A DNA stretch of 64,000 nt from Rehmannia glutinosa. Lineage: Eukaryota; Streptophyta; Magnoliopsida; Lamiales; Orobanchaceae. The position numbers and the translations under genes are program-made. Location of the stretch: contig CM071933.1 in the NCBI GenBank assembly GCA_016081115.2, positions 64,680,660-64,744,659 on the forward strand, in the 5' to 3' direction. Shown one piece after another: positions 1-13,668 of this stretch (positions within the stretch are counted from its first letter, which is position 1; the number at the start of each line of letters is the position of its first letter). Below the pieces are notes generated by a model. The model was not told the origin of the DNA. It did no database searches and worked only from the letters and a program-made list of their open reading frames with translations.

Positions 1-2663
1 AGACTGAGAATAAATTTAAAAAATGTGTAAATAAAAAATAGATTAATGCATGAGTAAAAATAAAATCTCTTTCTTTATATACTAATGAAACCCTCAAACA
101 CCAACATGATTTCACCAAGGGTCAAGTGGTTTTTTAGAGAGGTATTTTTTAAAGTGTAGCTAAAAAACTATGACAGACAAACACAAAGTAACATTCATTC
201 ATGAATCATTCAAACATACAACTATAAACAAATAAAAATGTAAATAGATTTCATTCAATGCGAAAGAATTATATAGTGCCAAGTTTAATAAATTCAAACT
301 GCCACAGAAAAAAGAAAGAACAACAATGAGTTTGTGCGCACAATTTATTGTATTTAATCATTTACATCTATTGTATTGAACGACTGTAATGATTAACATA
401 GGACCAAAAACCAGAATGAATACATTACAAACAGAATGTGTGACATATAAATAATGAATATAATCATATTTTATAAATTATGGTCATATTTGGTTAACAG
501 ATTATCTACAATGTTACAAAATTCCAGTGTTACAAAATTTCATATACACTATAGAGATCAGTTGGTTGTTTTGTAATGCAGAATCCATACCATAAATTGA
601 GCCAACGTATAAAATAACATAGCATATTTATTTGATTTCATTCCAAATAAGTTGTAACTAATATTTAATGTAATTGATTCTATATACTTTTTTTTAGCCT
701 GATTTAATATACAAAACTTGGACCAATATTGCAGCATATTATTTCCATAAAATATTCATATAAATAAGAATATTACCATGTAGCTCATGCTCAAAAAAAC
801 TATATAAAGGCACTTAAAGCATTCCAAGTCATTTTTGTCAGAATCCAAGAACGAGAGAACAAAAAAATACCTAACAATCTTATATCATTGCAGAACACGG
901 GATGATTAAATACATAGGAGAAACACATCAAGGCAACACAGATAGCAATAAATCATGCCGCAGTTGACATGTTATACTCTTTTGGGTAACGAAAAGCACG
1001 AGGGATGGGATTGTTGAAGATGCTATTATAATTTTTTTGTTTAAATTATATAGTATTCATTGTATAGATTAAATGAAGAGATAGTGTATTTAACTTACTC
1101 ATCAAAAAAAAAAAACTTACTCATCAATATTTGTTCTTCATAGGTATTGTATTACTTTGCCAATTTCTGCAAAATATAGAAAAAATTATCAGTTTTCGAA
1201 ACGATTATATGTGGTTATAATAATTAATTTCATTTCATGATTAACTTATCTTTTGGCAGTTAATGTTATTAATTGTCCTTTCATATTTTCATTTCCAAAA
1301 TGTAAAAGGGGATATGATATCAGCAACAGAAAAAAAAGAAAGAACTTAAAAAAGCATTCAAACTTTCACACTAATCTATGTTGTAAAAATCTATTAAATA
1401 TATATCCTTATAAACAAACTATTTTGAGTTTTTCAAAATATTTTACAAGAATAGTAAAATAATCATATAATGAAAACAAAACACATATTTCAGCCCAAAA
1501 CAATCACGGAATACATAAACACTGAAAATACATAACATATCTAATACAAGCAAAACTATGACAGATTTCAACATGAAATATTAAAAATAAACAAATGAAA
1601 CAGAATTAATTTCAAAATTTTCATATTTTTTTTTTATAAAAAGAGTCATAATTTAAAAAATCATACAAAAAATTCGGACTAACCTATTTTGTCTATTTTG
1701 ATAAAAAAAAAATTATACAATGAAAGCAAAACACAGATTTCAACAGGAAAGATTACTGAACAAGAAAAATTGAAATAGGCCTTATCTTATTTTTCGGTTT
1801 AAGTCCTTCTCGATCTGTAAATGTTCAATGTTTGATCTTCATTATTTAAAATCCGAATTAATTTACCTGAAATATAAAGAAAAACATTAGAATATAAAAG
1901 ATTAACAAGAAAAAAAAATCAGTTCTAAAAAACAGAACTTATCTTTTTCCGGAATTTCTTCAGAACTAAACCTTGAAACTTTCAGATATGAGTTCATGGC
2001 GCAGTAACTCGAATACTATCGTCACCGTATGAATAGTCGTTTCCATGTTTTCAATGGTAAGGCATTTGCAGAAATCCAAGAAATATATCAGTAATAAATA
2101 AAAACATTTCTGAAAAAAGATATTAAATATTTTGGTAAAAAAATACAACAAAAATATTTCGACTTATACAGTATAAAAATAATACCTTTTTAATGGAATA
2201 TATATCAGTTTATATGTATAAATATGGTACTATAATATTTTTAGAAGCCTGATCTGTAGCTATTCTATCGATTAAACGATATATATCAGTTTCAACTTAT
2301 TTACGAAGAAAATATTCAAAAAAATTACCGTAAAAAAAATTTAAAACACCAAAAATAAATATAAGCACAAAAATCTTATAAAAATTCTAGATCCGAAAAA
2401 CTTTTTGGATCTACATACAAAACTGATAACCAGAAAGAAATTTGTTAGAAAACACATGAAAATGAAAACACTACTTTCGATTTGCATATTGAAACACTAA
2501 AACCCTAAATCGGACAAAACCAAGGGAAAAAATATTTTACAGAGTTTTTTTACCCCAAAAATATATGTTCACGGCCAAATAATAATATGCTAAATCATCT
2601 AAAACAATCGAAAATGAATTTTTTTACAGCTTTTGTAAAAAAAAAAAAAGATTATGAAAATGG
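1..2663. other. AT-rich region without a supported gene
   Basis: This stretch is very AT-rich with many poly-A and poly-T runs. Open frames are short and of low complexity and none resembles a known family. A minus-strand open stretch near 1966-2080 is bounded by weak splice-like sequence but is not recognisable. Intron or intergenic DNA is the likeliest reading. The only coding-like piece is the possible terminal exon at 953-1022. Confidence 0.6.
953..1022 (-). CDS. possible terminal exon, unknown gene
   Basis: Read on the minus strand, an AG acceptor (AATAG) is followed by a 23-codon open stretch ending in TGA. It contains the ordered, non-low-complexity segment PRAFRYPKEYNMSTAA, which stands out against the surrounding AT-rich sequence. 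I do not recognise the protein. Upstream exons were not found with confidence; a pyrimidine-AG motif near 1170 could precede another small exon. It could equally be chance or part of an unrecognised transposon. Confidence 0.25.
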
Positions 2664-5600
2664 TGTGAAGCCCCCGATTTTTCCGAGCATGTAATTGATC
2701 CTTTTGTCGTCTTTGTATTTGATCGACTATTTTACCCGTCGCTTAGACGGGTAAATATTAGTGATATATATATTTTGCAATTTATTTCATTTTTATTTAT
2801 TACTTGTGATCATGATCATTTATTAATTCTATTTCGCATTTAGGATCACTTGATTGATCATTATTACTATTTGTGTATTTATTAGTCACCTTAGAATTTT
2901 AAGAGACTATTTATTTAGAGACTATAGAAGTAAGAATTTGATTTAGATTAAGTGATTTTGAGACTTATAAGTGATCAAGGAAATCACTAATTAATTTGGA
3001 GATTGATATTATTCATCTATTATCATCAAATTTGGGACAAAAAAATATATATGGAATTACCACAATACCCCTATAGTGGACGACAATGATGAGATTTTTG
3101 GTGTAGAAATATCTCCCAACTCTTGTACACTTACACCTTATATTAGTCATCTTGTGTATAATTACACCATTAATTCAAACATTATACATATTATCTTATA
3201 CACCAATTATTTATTACTATTTTTCCCAACATCTTTCCACTTAACCAACATTCTTCTCAATATTCTCCAACACCATTCAAGCCCATACTTTGACTTGCAT
3301 TTTGTCTCCCATGCAAGAAGCAAAATTCAAGAGACAAATTAAACAAAAAAAAATATCTCCCTCTCTCACTCATGTGGACGGCCAAGAGGCCAATTTTAAC
3401 AAAAATTTGGTTAAAAATTTTTATCCAACACATTCTAATCTTCAACTAATTCTCCTTCTCTCTAATCTCTCTCTAAGAATCATTCACATCTTCAAATCTT
3501 CAAACATCAATCCTTCATATTTTCAAATCTTCAAACACCAATTCTTCATATCTTCAAATCTTCAAGTACCATTTCTTCACATTTTCATATCTTCAAACAC
3601 AAGTCCTTCACATCTTCAAGCATACCTTCATACCTTCAAGAACATCTTCTTAATATCGTCAAATACTCCTTCTTTCTTCAAACATCTAAACAAAAACCAA
3701 CATTCTTCCTACTTAATCAAAAAAAAATTCGAACCCCCCTATCTCAAAGGTAAGAAATTTCATTCCTCAATTCAACTTGATATCTTACAACTCATCACCT
3801 TCTCTTCTTAATTTAAGTTTGAAATTTTGTTTTTGAGGTAATTAGAAGACTACTTGAAGACATGCATGCATGATGGTCAATTTAGAAGACTTGAAGAATA
3901 ATTGTTAGAAAAATTGGACTACAAGGTAAGATTTGGACACTAGAGCCCTGCTCTCTTCTTCTTCCTATTTTCTTCAAATTTTAACACCCCTTTTTCATTT
4001 TTGAGAAATAGGAGCTGACCTTAGGTGATTTTGAAGGTGAACCAAAAATTCAAAATTTGAAGCTTCAACTAGTTTCAAATCACTTACTACACAAGGTAAA
4101 GTGTAGTATTTCCAATTTTCTTATCTTCTTCTTTTTCTTCTTAAATTTTCACTCATTTTTCCTAACTCTAAATTTTTGATATTTCTTGACTTAGGGGCTG
4201 ACCTAAGTGACCTCATACCAAGTTGTGAAATTTATCCTTTTTATTTCACAACTCTCCAAATTTAAGGTGGGTGGAAAAATCCTTTCAACTTCTAGGCATT
4301 TTGTTAAATACATGTAGTGTTTTGATCATGAGCACTTGAGATATATATATTTTATGTATTGCATGTAAATTTTATGTATCAAGTTGTGAAATTTCTCAAG
4401 TGTTGCTCAAAAATGCTATTTATTGAAATTTAGGTGCATGCATGTACAATTTAATGTTCTATTTGATGAATTCTTGTATAAAATGAACATGCATGTGTAT
4501 GATCTTTGAAATCCATATTTTGGATGACTTATAACCTGGACAAGTCGAGCATAATTTATTAAATTTCAATTTTTGGACTTAAAATGCAAAAATGGAAAGT
4601 TGGTGGACTTAATTGCAAGAAAATAAAACTTAAGGGACCCCTCTGCAAATTTTAAATTTTGGGACTGTACTCAGGTTCAAAAATGACTTTTGGACATTTT
4701 AATAAAGTTTTAAGAGTTTCAAGATAAATAAAATCAACCTTTAAAAGCCCAAGGACTAGATTGTAAAATTTGAGAAGTTAAGGGCTACTTTGTAATTTTC
4801 GAAACTGTACCAGACGTAATTTTAAAATTTGAAATTTTAACTCTTCAGGGACTGGAAATGACATGTTTTAAATGTATTCCAAAAATCCAAGTGTTTAGAG
4901 CTTGGAAAGTAATTATACTAAAATTGAGGGACTAAATTGTAAAAGATTAAACTTGAGGACCCAAATGAAATTCCAGGACTTATACAGCCCATGTACCTAG
5001 AATTACTAATTTAACTATAACTTAATTATATTTTGGACCCAAAGTTCAAATTTCATAACAATTGGACCCCTAAAAGACTTAAAGGCAATTATTTCAAAAT
5101 AGGACAAAAATGAGATTTTCAAAAGTTAAAGAACCTACATTTATTTCTTTTTAAAAACTGCTTTTGTCCCAATATCCCACTAACCTTAGTGACATTTTCC
5201 AACTGGAATCACATTAAAAGCCCTTCCGGTTTGTGAGTTCCAATTATTTTAAACTTACGGCCCGAAATGACAATTTTAACAAATTTGGGGCCAATGTGAG
5301 AATTTTGTAAAAACTAGACCTCAAAACTTTAAAAACCTGAATCTCTGAACAATTTAGAGAATTTAGGAACTGACCTCATAATTTTTAAAGATCGGTATAT
5401 TGATTTATTCAATTTTTAACCCCAAAAGTATTGGTTTTTACAAAACGGGGCTAATTGTAAATTTTCTTTTTATCAAGGACCTAACTCAAATTATTTTCCT
5501 TTTACTAAAACAGCCCTGGACCCTATGACTTTAATTATTAATTAAAATATTTTATTTTCCTCAAAAACCCCTTGACTTATCGGATCGTCTTGACCGATTA

Positions 5601-6907
5601 ATACCCGAACGCAAGACGACTTCCTCGTCTTGCGATTTTGAATCTATAACGGGACTTATGTTCCACCTAATATTTCAAGATATCGAAGATTGCTTATCCT
5701 CCCGATAATCATCTTCATCTCAATAACTCCACCAACGCCATAATTGCCACTCGCGATTTTGAAAATTTTTCAAATCGCTTCTGAATCAATAATACTCGAC
5801 TGCCTGGTTGAGTACCTGAACTTGTTTTTACTTTCCTGCCTGAGTCAACTTGGTGTGTCGAGCTCACAGACGGAATGGATACGTCGGGGATGGAACCGGG
5901 CAGCTCGTCTGCTATTCCCCTCTCCGGCCCCATCGTCCTATTCCCGCAACTGAGGGATGGAGTTTGTCCAAGGGAAGCGGGTCGTAGTACTTGAGGTATA
6001 ATCATGATTATGACAAATCCGAGCCTTGCTAGCTCCACTGTGGATTTTGTCTTTGCCTATGGAGCGATAAGGTGACGGTCTTGGACCATCTTGCTCGGGA
6101 GTTACAAGGAAGAATGAAGAAATCATTGCCTCGATCCACATGATTCCGGAGTTAATCGGACCCATTTGTTGGCGCTACAAATTAAATGCACGTAACCGCT
6201 ACTTGTATCGCATTGGTTGGCGCTATAAACCGTGACGCAACCATTAATTGTCTTGCATAGGATTGGCGTTACATTCCGCACGTACACAATCCTACATGTC
6301 TTTCGAATCACATAGTGCTTGTATGACCACGAATGTTTTCTTAAATGTATAAGTGTATTACTTAAATATATTTATCACGATGCTTGTGGATCGTGTGTGG
6401 AATCATGCATCATATCTCACACGCGTTTTCATACTGTTTGTTTTCTCGCATTAACTATATATCGCCACACTTGCACACGGTCACCCCATCCACTGGAATT
6501 TCTGTCTCACCCCTCCTGTTTTCTAACCTTTAGATGAGGACTTTGTTGAAGATGTTGAACCTACCACGGACTGAGCTCCTGTGCTCCGCTTGTTGGACTT
6601 ACTACCTATTGTTGTTGTTGTTGTTCTTTGGACTTATTTCTTGTATTTCCTATTGGACTCTTTTATTCTCCTTTCATTCCGACCAGAATCGAAGGGCGTA
6701 GGACCCTTTGACTATTAAGTTGTTATCTTTAGTTGATTTCGGGATGTAATTTGGATGTTTGTTGGATTGTAAGTTGTAACTCGTACTTGTTCTTTATTTC
6801 ACGCTATTTGACTGTTTCATTGGGTTTTCGTTGATATTCGTCTATTGTTTGGTTTATTTGTATTTAAGTTGTGGATCATCGTCGCGTCCCGTCCGGGGCG
6901 GGGGCGG
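2664..6907 (+). mobile_element. solo LTR, long-LTR Ty3/gypsy chromovirus
   Basis: It begins TGTGAAGCCCC like the LTR at 19502 and can be followed along its whole length against the LTRs at 9647 and 19502: same order of AT-rich blocks, the CTACACAAGGTAAAGTGTAG stretch, the GGATACGTCGGGGATGGAAC block and the terminal GTCGCGTCCCG. No primer-binding site or gag follows, so it is a solo LTR formed by LTR-LTR recombination. A 4-bp ATGG flanks both sides (2660-2663 and 6908-6911), a weak target-site duplication. It is visibly more diverged than the other two LTRs, so older. The open frame of about 170 codons at 3290-3811 is a low-complexity Ser/His/Leu shadow of LTR sequence. Confidence 0.85.
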
Positions 6908-7759
6908 ATGGTGAGTATGTCATGCATGCTACAAGTAAGTAAATGAAAGATTCAAAGAAAAAGAAAATGAAAATGTGAGAAATGCAGAGAAATTTTGGGT
7001 TTAGGTGATGAAATGAATTTTTATTTCCAGAGATATCATGTGCAAAAATGAGTGGCGTAAATAACAAGGGTTCTCGATTTTCATTTGATTTTTTGTGTTT
7101 TTCTTTGTTAAATCTGTACCCTTCGGTTTGTTGACGTGTCTCGGTCTGTGGAGTTCAGCATGAACACGTGTAAGTAGACACGGATTGTTGACGTGTCTCG
7201 ATCTGGATTGTTCGCGAAGGACACGTGTAGAAACCAGCAAATCTTACTTTTATTTTTTATAGGTTTTTTTAAACACAGCATATATGTTATTAGATTAAGT
7301 TCATTGGGCTTTATATTGGGCTTTTTAAAAACTAAGCTAACTTATTTATTGGCGTTGCTATGGACTAATGGGCCTTCAATTTTTTAATTTTTTTTGTAAC
7401 TTAATTATATAATGAATCTTTATTTTATTTGGATATATTAAACTGATTAAAATTTTAAAAGTTATATAATAACGTAAAAGTTTTTATTGTTTAATAAAAA
7501 TGGTACAATATGTAAAAAGTTAATATAAAATAAGATTGTGTCTATGAATTTATTGTGAATTAGTGCTTTGTTTAGAAAAAAAGTGATTAGTTAATATAAG
7601 GTTTCTATGTATATAGTTTCATTTAATTGGAATATTTGATATTATAAATGTGTTAAAGTGTGATAAATATCCTATTAGAATTATGTAATCTTATATATAA
7701 GTAAAATAATACTTTATATTAGAATATATATTTCATTATTAAATCCTTTTAATTTTTTT
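6908..7759. other. intergenic, AT-rich, with a duplicated CACGTG segment
   Basis: No gene is visible. Around 7127-7230 a segment of about 60 bp occurs twice in tandem; each copy starts TGTTGACGTGTCTCG and ends near ACACGTGT. From about 7380 the sequence becomes very AT-rich up to the Helitron fragment. Confidence 0.5.
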
Positions 7760-8412
7760 GCGAGAAAACAAGAAGATATCGTGAATAGATCTTCAAAGCT
7801 ATCTACGGGAGTTGTTTCTCATATTTTGTCCAAAGAGATTGTTTATCCTTTTTCGAAGTCTCCACTTAGTGACATCATAAATGTTTATCCATTCTTACCG
7901 AATACCTTTCAAGTTTCAAATGAAGACATTTTCCTTTGATTGTTTCATATGCTATGACGATAAATAAGAGCCAAGGACAATCTTTTTCTAACGCCGGGTT
8001 GTACTTAAAGAATTCGGTTTTTAGTCATGGCCAATTATATGTTGCAGTTTCTCGAGTTATCAATCGAAGGGATTTGGAAATATTAGTTTGTGGCGATGAT
8101 GCATCTAAAAATAAACAGACAGATAATGTTGTGTACAAAAAAGTATTTCAAAATATGTAATTTTTGGTGCGCTAATGTTGCTTGATTGTTTTACGCTTTA
8201 TATTGTATATGTTTATATATAGATTATATTTCTTATATGGATTCAATTTAACTAGCAACACCACACTATTTTTACACATTCCGTGCATCGCCACAATTTA
8301 ACGGAAAAAGTTGTAATCAAATTATATAATTCAACAAACACACAATATATGATTCACATATCATATGGTTTAGCTTAACATCTTCCGTGCATCGGACGGG
8401 TCAGCACACTAG
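7760..8412 (+). mobile_element. Helitron 3' fragment with Pif1-like helicase end
   Basis: An open stretch at 7936-8160 carries the C-terminal signature of Helitron Pif1-type helicases: AMTINKSQGQS, then GLYL, then SHGQLYVAVSRV. Upstream, in another frame, PFKFQMK is the usual preceding motif, separated by a one-base frameshift in a T run near 7929. The element ends as plant Helitrons do: a short GC-rich hairpin (CCGT...ACGG, 8385-8399), then CTAG (8409-8412) followed by T. The Rep domain and most of the helicase are missing, and no 5' TC end is visible, so this is an inactive remnant. Confidence 0.85.
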
Positions 8413-8764
8413 TTATGTTAAAATCCAAAACGAAAAATCAATACTTTCGAGTATAAATTAGATAAAAAAAATAATTTGAAAGTTACATTGATATTAAACT
8501 AATATATAGTATAGTACTATAGTCTATATCATGAAAGAAAGATTTAGAATTACAATATTAAAATTTTAGCACTTAAATATGAATTAAAAAAATTTAATGT
8601 ATAAGTTAAATATAAATTATCAAAAGTTAAACTCGTATAGTACTAATAGTTTTAGTATGTATTTTTGAAATTGCACTAAAATAAGATTGAAAGTATATCC
8701 GTTTAATAATTTTTACCCTGATTTTTTTTTTCATATTTTTGTATGTTTTATTTGTGAAATATTT
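8413..8764. other. AT-rich spacer
   Basis: AT-rich sequence between the Helitron end and the hAT-like terminus. No coding potential or repeat structure was recognised. Confidence 0.5.
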
Positions 8765-8974
8765 GAATCTCCGTTTCTCCGAACCATCCCGAACCGTTCT
8801 GCATCGCCCCATTAGAACCGATCTCCGTCCGAACCGCATCGAACTTTCGGGACGGTTTGGGACGGGATTTTTTTATGGTTCAATTAAGGAGATTTAATTT
8901 TGGAATCTCCGAACTTCGGGACGATTCTGGAGATTTCTAAATCTCCGGACCGAACCGGACCGTGCACACCCCTA
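8765..8974. mobile_element. hAT-like terminus with GAACCG repeats
   Basis: Many GAACCG/CGGTTC-type motifs crowd 8770-8965, and the segment closes with CCGTGCACACCCCTA, the complement of the TAGGGGTGTGCACGG terminus common in plant non-autonomous hAT elements. No matching opposite terminus was found to the left, so it is one-ended or degraded. The assignment rests on the terminus and the subterminal repeats only. Confidence 0.45.
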
Positions 8975-9260
8975 TTTCCCTTTAAGGAAAAACAATAACA
9001 GGAGTACCCTTATCGTGCGCATACTCTGCACCTCCACAATCTACAAAACATGTGACGACGATTCGAGATCTGGAGTCGATAAACCAGAAAAAATAATAAC
9101 GCCATTAAAGTTGCATTCTAGATAATTATCGATAACAGTAGTAATTAATCTTCTTAAAAGTCATTAACGGCAGCAAAAGCTTTCGCAACATAACTATTGG
9201 ACAACTAAAGAATACAAAAACAAAAAGAAGATAAAAAAGGAAATAGCGTTAAGGTTATAC

Positions 9261-9646
9261 CATGTTTATTGGTGACGAGAACAACAATATCACCATGTAT
9301 AGACCCATTACTCGTTGCCTCATAAATCGACCTGAAATTGGAGCCTCCGCCTGAGACAAACACTGCCAAATTTTTTCTTCTAATTTTTGCTTTTGGTTTA
9401 TCTTCTTCTATATCGAAAACACCTTTATATTCAGCTTTCTCAACTGCATTTCTACACTGTAAGTTTCTCTTGGTGACTAAAGGGTCTGAATAAAAAGAAC
9501 AGTAATAACTTTTCATAGAAACCCATTCTGAAGAACCGATTTTTGAAATGGTGTTGAACTTTGTGATTAAATGGGATTTACAGGTTTGAATGGAAGAAAT
9601 GGTGAAAATTGCAAAAATGACTTTGTTGATTAAACTTTTGGTTTTA
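9261..9646 (-). pseudogene. purN: phosphoribosylglycinamide formyltransferase first-exon fragment
   Basis: GAR transformylase makes formyl-GAR from GAR and 10-formyl-THF in purine synthesis; in plants it is plastid-targeted. The minus strand is open from 9646 and encodes a Ser/Thr/Lys-rich leader, then KNLAVFVSGGGSNFRSIYEA and VVLVTNKHG, the start of the purN catalytic domain with its phosphate-binding SGGGSNF loop. The exon ends at 9261 in a GT donor after the CATG that begins the next codon. No following exon is visible down to the Helitron end at 8412. The 5' side runs directly into an LTR that starts at 9647 and no in-frame ATG lies between MKSYY (9516) and the junction, so the transit-peptide start has probably been removed. 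A gene remnant, possibly a duplicate or captured fragment. Confidence 0.75.
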
Positions 9647-12600
9647 CATTTTGACGGGTAATTATTAATAATATATACATTTTGTATTTTATTTCATTTT
9701 ATTTTATTATGTGATCATGATCATCATTAATTCTATTCTCTCATTTATGATCACTTGATTGATCATTATTACTATTTTTGTATTTATTAGTCACCTTAGA
9801 ATTTTAAGAGACTATTTATTTTAGAGACTTTTACCTTATAGAATTAAGATGTTGATTTAGATTAAGTGATCATGAGACTTACAAGTGATCAAGGGAATCA
9901 CTAATTATTTTGGAGATTGATATATTTCATCTATTATCATCAAAATTGGGACAAAAAAAAAAATATATGGAATTACCATTTTACCCTCATAGTGGACGGC
10001 CATGATGGATATTTTGGGATAAAAATATCATCCAACTCTTGTACACATACACCATATATTAGTCATCTTGTGTATAATTATATCATTAATTCAAACATTA
10101 TACACATCATCTTATACACCAATTCTTTATTACTATTTTCCCCAACTTATTCCCACTTAACAAACATTCTTCTTATTCCTCTCAAATTCAAATTGACCCA
10201 CACTTTGACTTGCATTTTTGTCTCCATGCAAGAGACAAATTACAAGACACAATTTGATCAAAATTTCTCTCCTCTCTCTCATACTACACGGCCATTATGG
10301 CAATTTTTGCACAAAATTTTCATTTCATTCTCATCAACACATTCTAATACTCAAAGCCTTCTCCTCATTCTCTCTAAAAACTCCCAACTTCTCTCTATTC
10401 TTTCTTTCACTTTCTTCTCCCATACTTAGAAAATTTTCAACATTTTCCTCCCTATCCTTCATAAAAATCGAACCACTATACTAAAAGGTAAGAAATTTTA
10501 GCTTCAATCCATTTTTGGATATCACATTGTTCATCTCTTCCACCTTCTTAACTTAAGTTTAAATTTGGTTTTGGAGGTACATTTAGAAGACTTTGAAGGT
10601 TAGAGCTTGACAATATTTTGAAGAAGGACCTCAAGCTTGAAGAAGAAAATAGTAGAGAAAATTTGACTTCTGAGTAAGAATGTGTACTAGACCCCTTCTT
10701 TCCTACTCTTCCTATTTTTTTCAAAATTTTAACACCCCTTTTCATTTTTGAGAAATAGGGCTGACCTTAGGGGATTTTTTGGAGTTGAGCCAAATTTCCA
10801 ATTTTCAGCTTCAACTAGTCTCCAAACATCTACTACACAAGGTAAAGTGTAGTCCTTTTCATTTTCTTAATTCCTTCTTTTTCTCCTTAATTTTTTCTCT
10901 CATTTTTCTAACTCCAAATTTTGATATTTTCTTGACTTAGGGGCTGACCTAAGAAGCCTCATCCAAAAATTGTGAAATTATCCTTTTATTTCACAATTTC
11001 CAAAATTAAGGTGGGTGGAAAATTATTTTTCCAACTTTTAGGTGTTTTATTAAAATGCATGTAGAAAATTTGATCATGAGCCTTGAGATATATATAATCT
11101 ATGTATTGCATGTCAATTTCATATATCAAGTCATGAAAATTCTCAAGAGTTGCTCAAATTTGCTATTTATTGAATTTTAGGTGCATGCATGTACACTTTA
11201 ATGCTTTAATTGATGAATTATTGTATGTATTGGACATGCATGTTTATGATCTTTAAAATCTATGTTTTGGATGACTTATAACCTGGAAAAGTCGAGCATA
11301 ATTGATTAAATTTCAATTTTGGACTTAAAAATGCAAAAATGGAAAGTTGGTGGACTAAATTGCAAGAAAATAAAAGTTAAAGGACCCTCTGCAAATTTCG
11401 AAATTTGGGACTGTACTCAGGTTCAAAAATGACTTTTGGACATTTTAATAATGTTTTAATAGTTTTAAGATAAATAAAATCAACCTTTAAAAGCCCAAGG
11501 ACTAAATTGTAAAATTTTGAAAGTTTAAGGGCTACTTTGCAATTTTGAAAACTGTACCAGACCTAAACTTTATAAATTGAAATTTTTACTTTTAAGTTAC
11601 TGGGAATCCCATATTTTAAAAGTATTCCAAAAAATCCAAGTGGTTAGGGCTTGGAAAACAATTTTACTAAAAATGAGGGACTAATGTGAAAATATTAAAC
11701 TTGAGGACCCAAATGAAATTTCCAGGACTTATGCAGCCCATGCACCTGGAAATACTAACTTAACTATAACTTAATTGTATTTTGGACCCAAGGTTCAAAT
11801 TTCATAACAATTGGACCCTAAAAGCCTTAAAGGCAATTATTTTAAAATGGGACAAAAATGATATTTTCAAAAGTTAAAGGACCTACACATATTGTTTCTA
11901 AAAACTGCTTTTGTCCCAATATCCTACTAACCTTAGTGACATTTTCCAACTGGAACCACATTAAAATCCCTTCCGGTTTGTGAGTTCCGAATTTTTAAAA
12001 CTTAAGGTCCGAATTGGCAATTTTTACAAATTTGGGGCCAATATGAGATTTTTATAAAAACTCGACCATAAAACTTTAAAAACCTGAATCTCTGGACAAT
12101 TTGGAGAATTTAGGAACTGACCTCATAATTTTTCAAGGTCGGGATATTTATTTATTCAATTTTTAACCCCAAAAGTGTTGGTTTTTACAAAACGGGGCTA
12201 AATTACAATTTTTCCTTTATAAAGGACCTAACTCAAATTATTTTCTCTTTTACTAAAATAGCCCTGGACTCTCTGAAATTGAGATTTAATTTAAATATTT
12301 TACTTTCCCAAAAACCCCTAACTTATCAGATCAATTTGACCGATTAATACCCGATCGCGGAGCGACTTCCTCGCCTTGCTAATTGATTCTATAACGGGAC
12401 TTATGTTCCACCCAATCTTTCAAGATATCGAAGGTTGTTATCCTTCCGATAATCATCTTCATCCAAAACTCCACCAACGCCATAATTGCCACTCGCGTTT
12501 TCCAAAAATTTTCCTAAACTGCTTCCCAAATCAATAATACTCGACTGCCTGGTTGACTACCTGTAATTGTAATTACTTTCCTGCCTGAGTCAACTTGGTG

Positions 12601-13645
12601 TGTCGAGCTCACAGTCGGAATGGATACGTCGGGGATGGAACCGAAGCAGCTCGGCTGCTATTCCACTCTTAGGCCCCATCGCCCTAATCCCGCAATTGAG
12701 GGACGGAGTTTGTCCGGGAAGCGGGTCGTAATCGAGGTATAATCATGATTATGACGGATCAGAGCCTCGCCTTGACTCTCGGGATTTTGTCTTTGCCCTA
12801 CGGAGCGATAAGGTGCGGTCTTGGACCATACCGACTGGGAGTTACAAGGTAGAACGAAGGAATGTTTGCCTCGATCCACACGATTCTCAGAGTTATCGTC
12901 CCGTTTTGGTTGGCGTTACATTCCCGCACGCAACCGCACATTTTTGCATTGGTTGTGCATTGGTTGGCGCTACAAGTCCGCACGCAACCATTAATTGCCT
13001 TGCATAGGATTGGCGTTACACTTCCGCACGCAATCTACTGCTTTGGATTGTATCACATAGTACTGTGTGACCATGAATATTTTCTTAAATTGTATAATTA
13101 TATTACTTAAATAATTTATCATGACGCTTGTGAACATGGTGTGTGAAACCATGCATCATACTCACGCGTTTTTCGTATAATTTGCTTTCTCACATTAACT
13201 ATATTACGCCACACTCGCATTACGATCACCCCATCCATTTGAGATTTTTGTCTCATCACTTTGTTTTCTAACCTTAGATGAGGATTTGGGGATCTTGATG
13301 CTTCTCGGATTGAGACATTGTACTACGCTTGTTGGTTTTCTTTGCATCTTGTTGTTGATCGGACTCTTTTCTTATTATGTTGTTGTTGGACTCTTGTATC
13401 CTAATCAATTCGGGTTTGTAATTGAGGGCGTATGATCCCTTGACTTTAAGTTACTACCTTGTTGAATTTCGGGATGTAATTTGGATGTTGGAATGTAGAC
13501 TTTAAGTGATAACTTGTATCTGTTATTTATTTCATTTGCTATTTAGACTCTGTCTTATTGGGTTCTCATTGGTATTATGCTGGAATGTTAGTCCGTTTGT
13601 ATTTAAGTTGTGAATCGTTCGTCGCGTCCCGTTTGGGGCGTGACG
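9647..13645 (+). repeat. 5' LTR of chromovirus, 5'-truncated
   Basis: It is near identical by eye to the 3' LTR at 19502-23568, but its first matching base is 9647 (equivalent to 19579), so about 77 bp of the LTR start are missing. It ends ...TTTGGGGCGTGACG, immediately followed by the internal leader and primer-binding site. The loss of the LTR start and target-site duplication on this side points to deletion at the junction with the purN fragment. Confidence 0.9.
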
Positions 13646-13655
13646 GTGAAGAAAG

Positions 13656-13668
13656 TGGTATCGAGCTC
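13656..13668 (+). other. primer-binding site (initiator tRNA-Met), imperfect
   Basis: TGGTATCGAGCTC lies 10 bp after the LTR. It matches the usual plant tRNA-iMet primer-binding site TGGTATCAGAGC except for two missing bases. The same short form occurs at the second copy (23579), so it is either a family feature or a systematic sequence error. Confidence 0.7.

Noticed and set aside
3290..3811. 173-codon open frame in the solo LTR
   Set aside because: Ser/His/Leu/Phe low-complexity translation of TTC/CAT-rich LTR sequence; no domain, and it is not kept in the other LTR copies.
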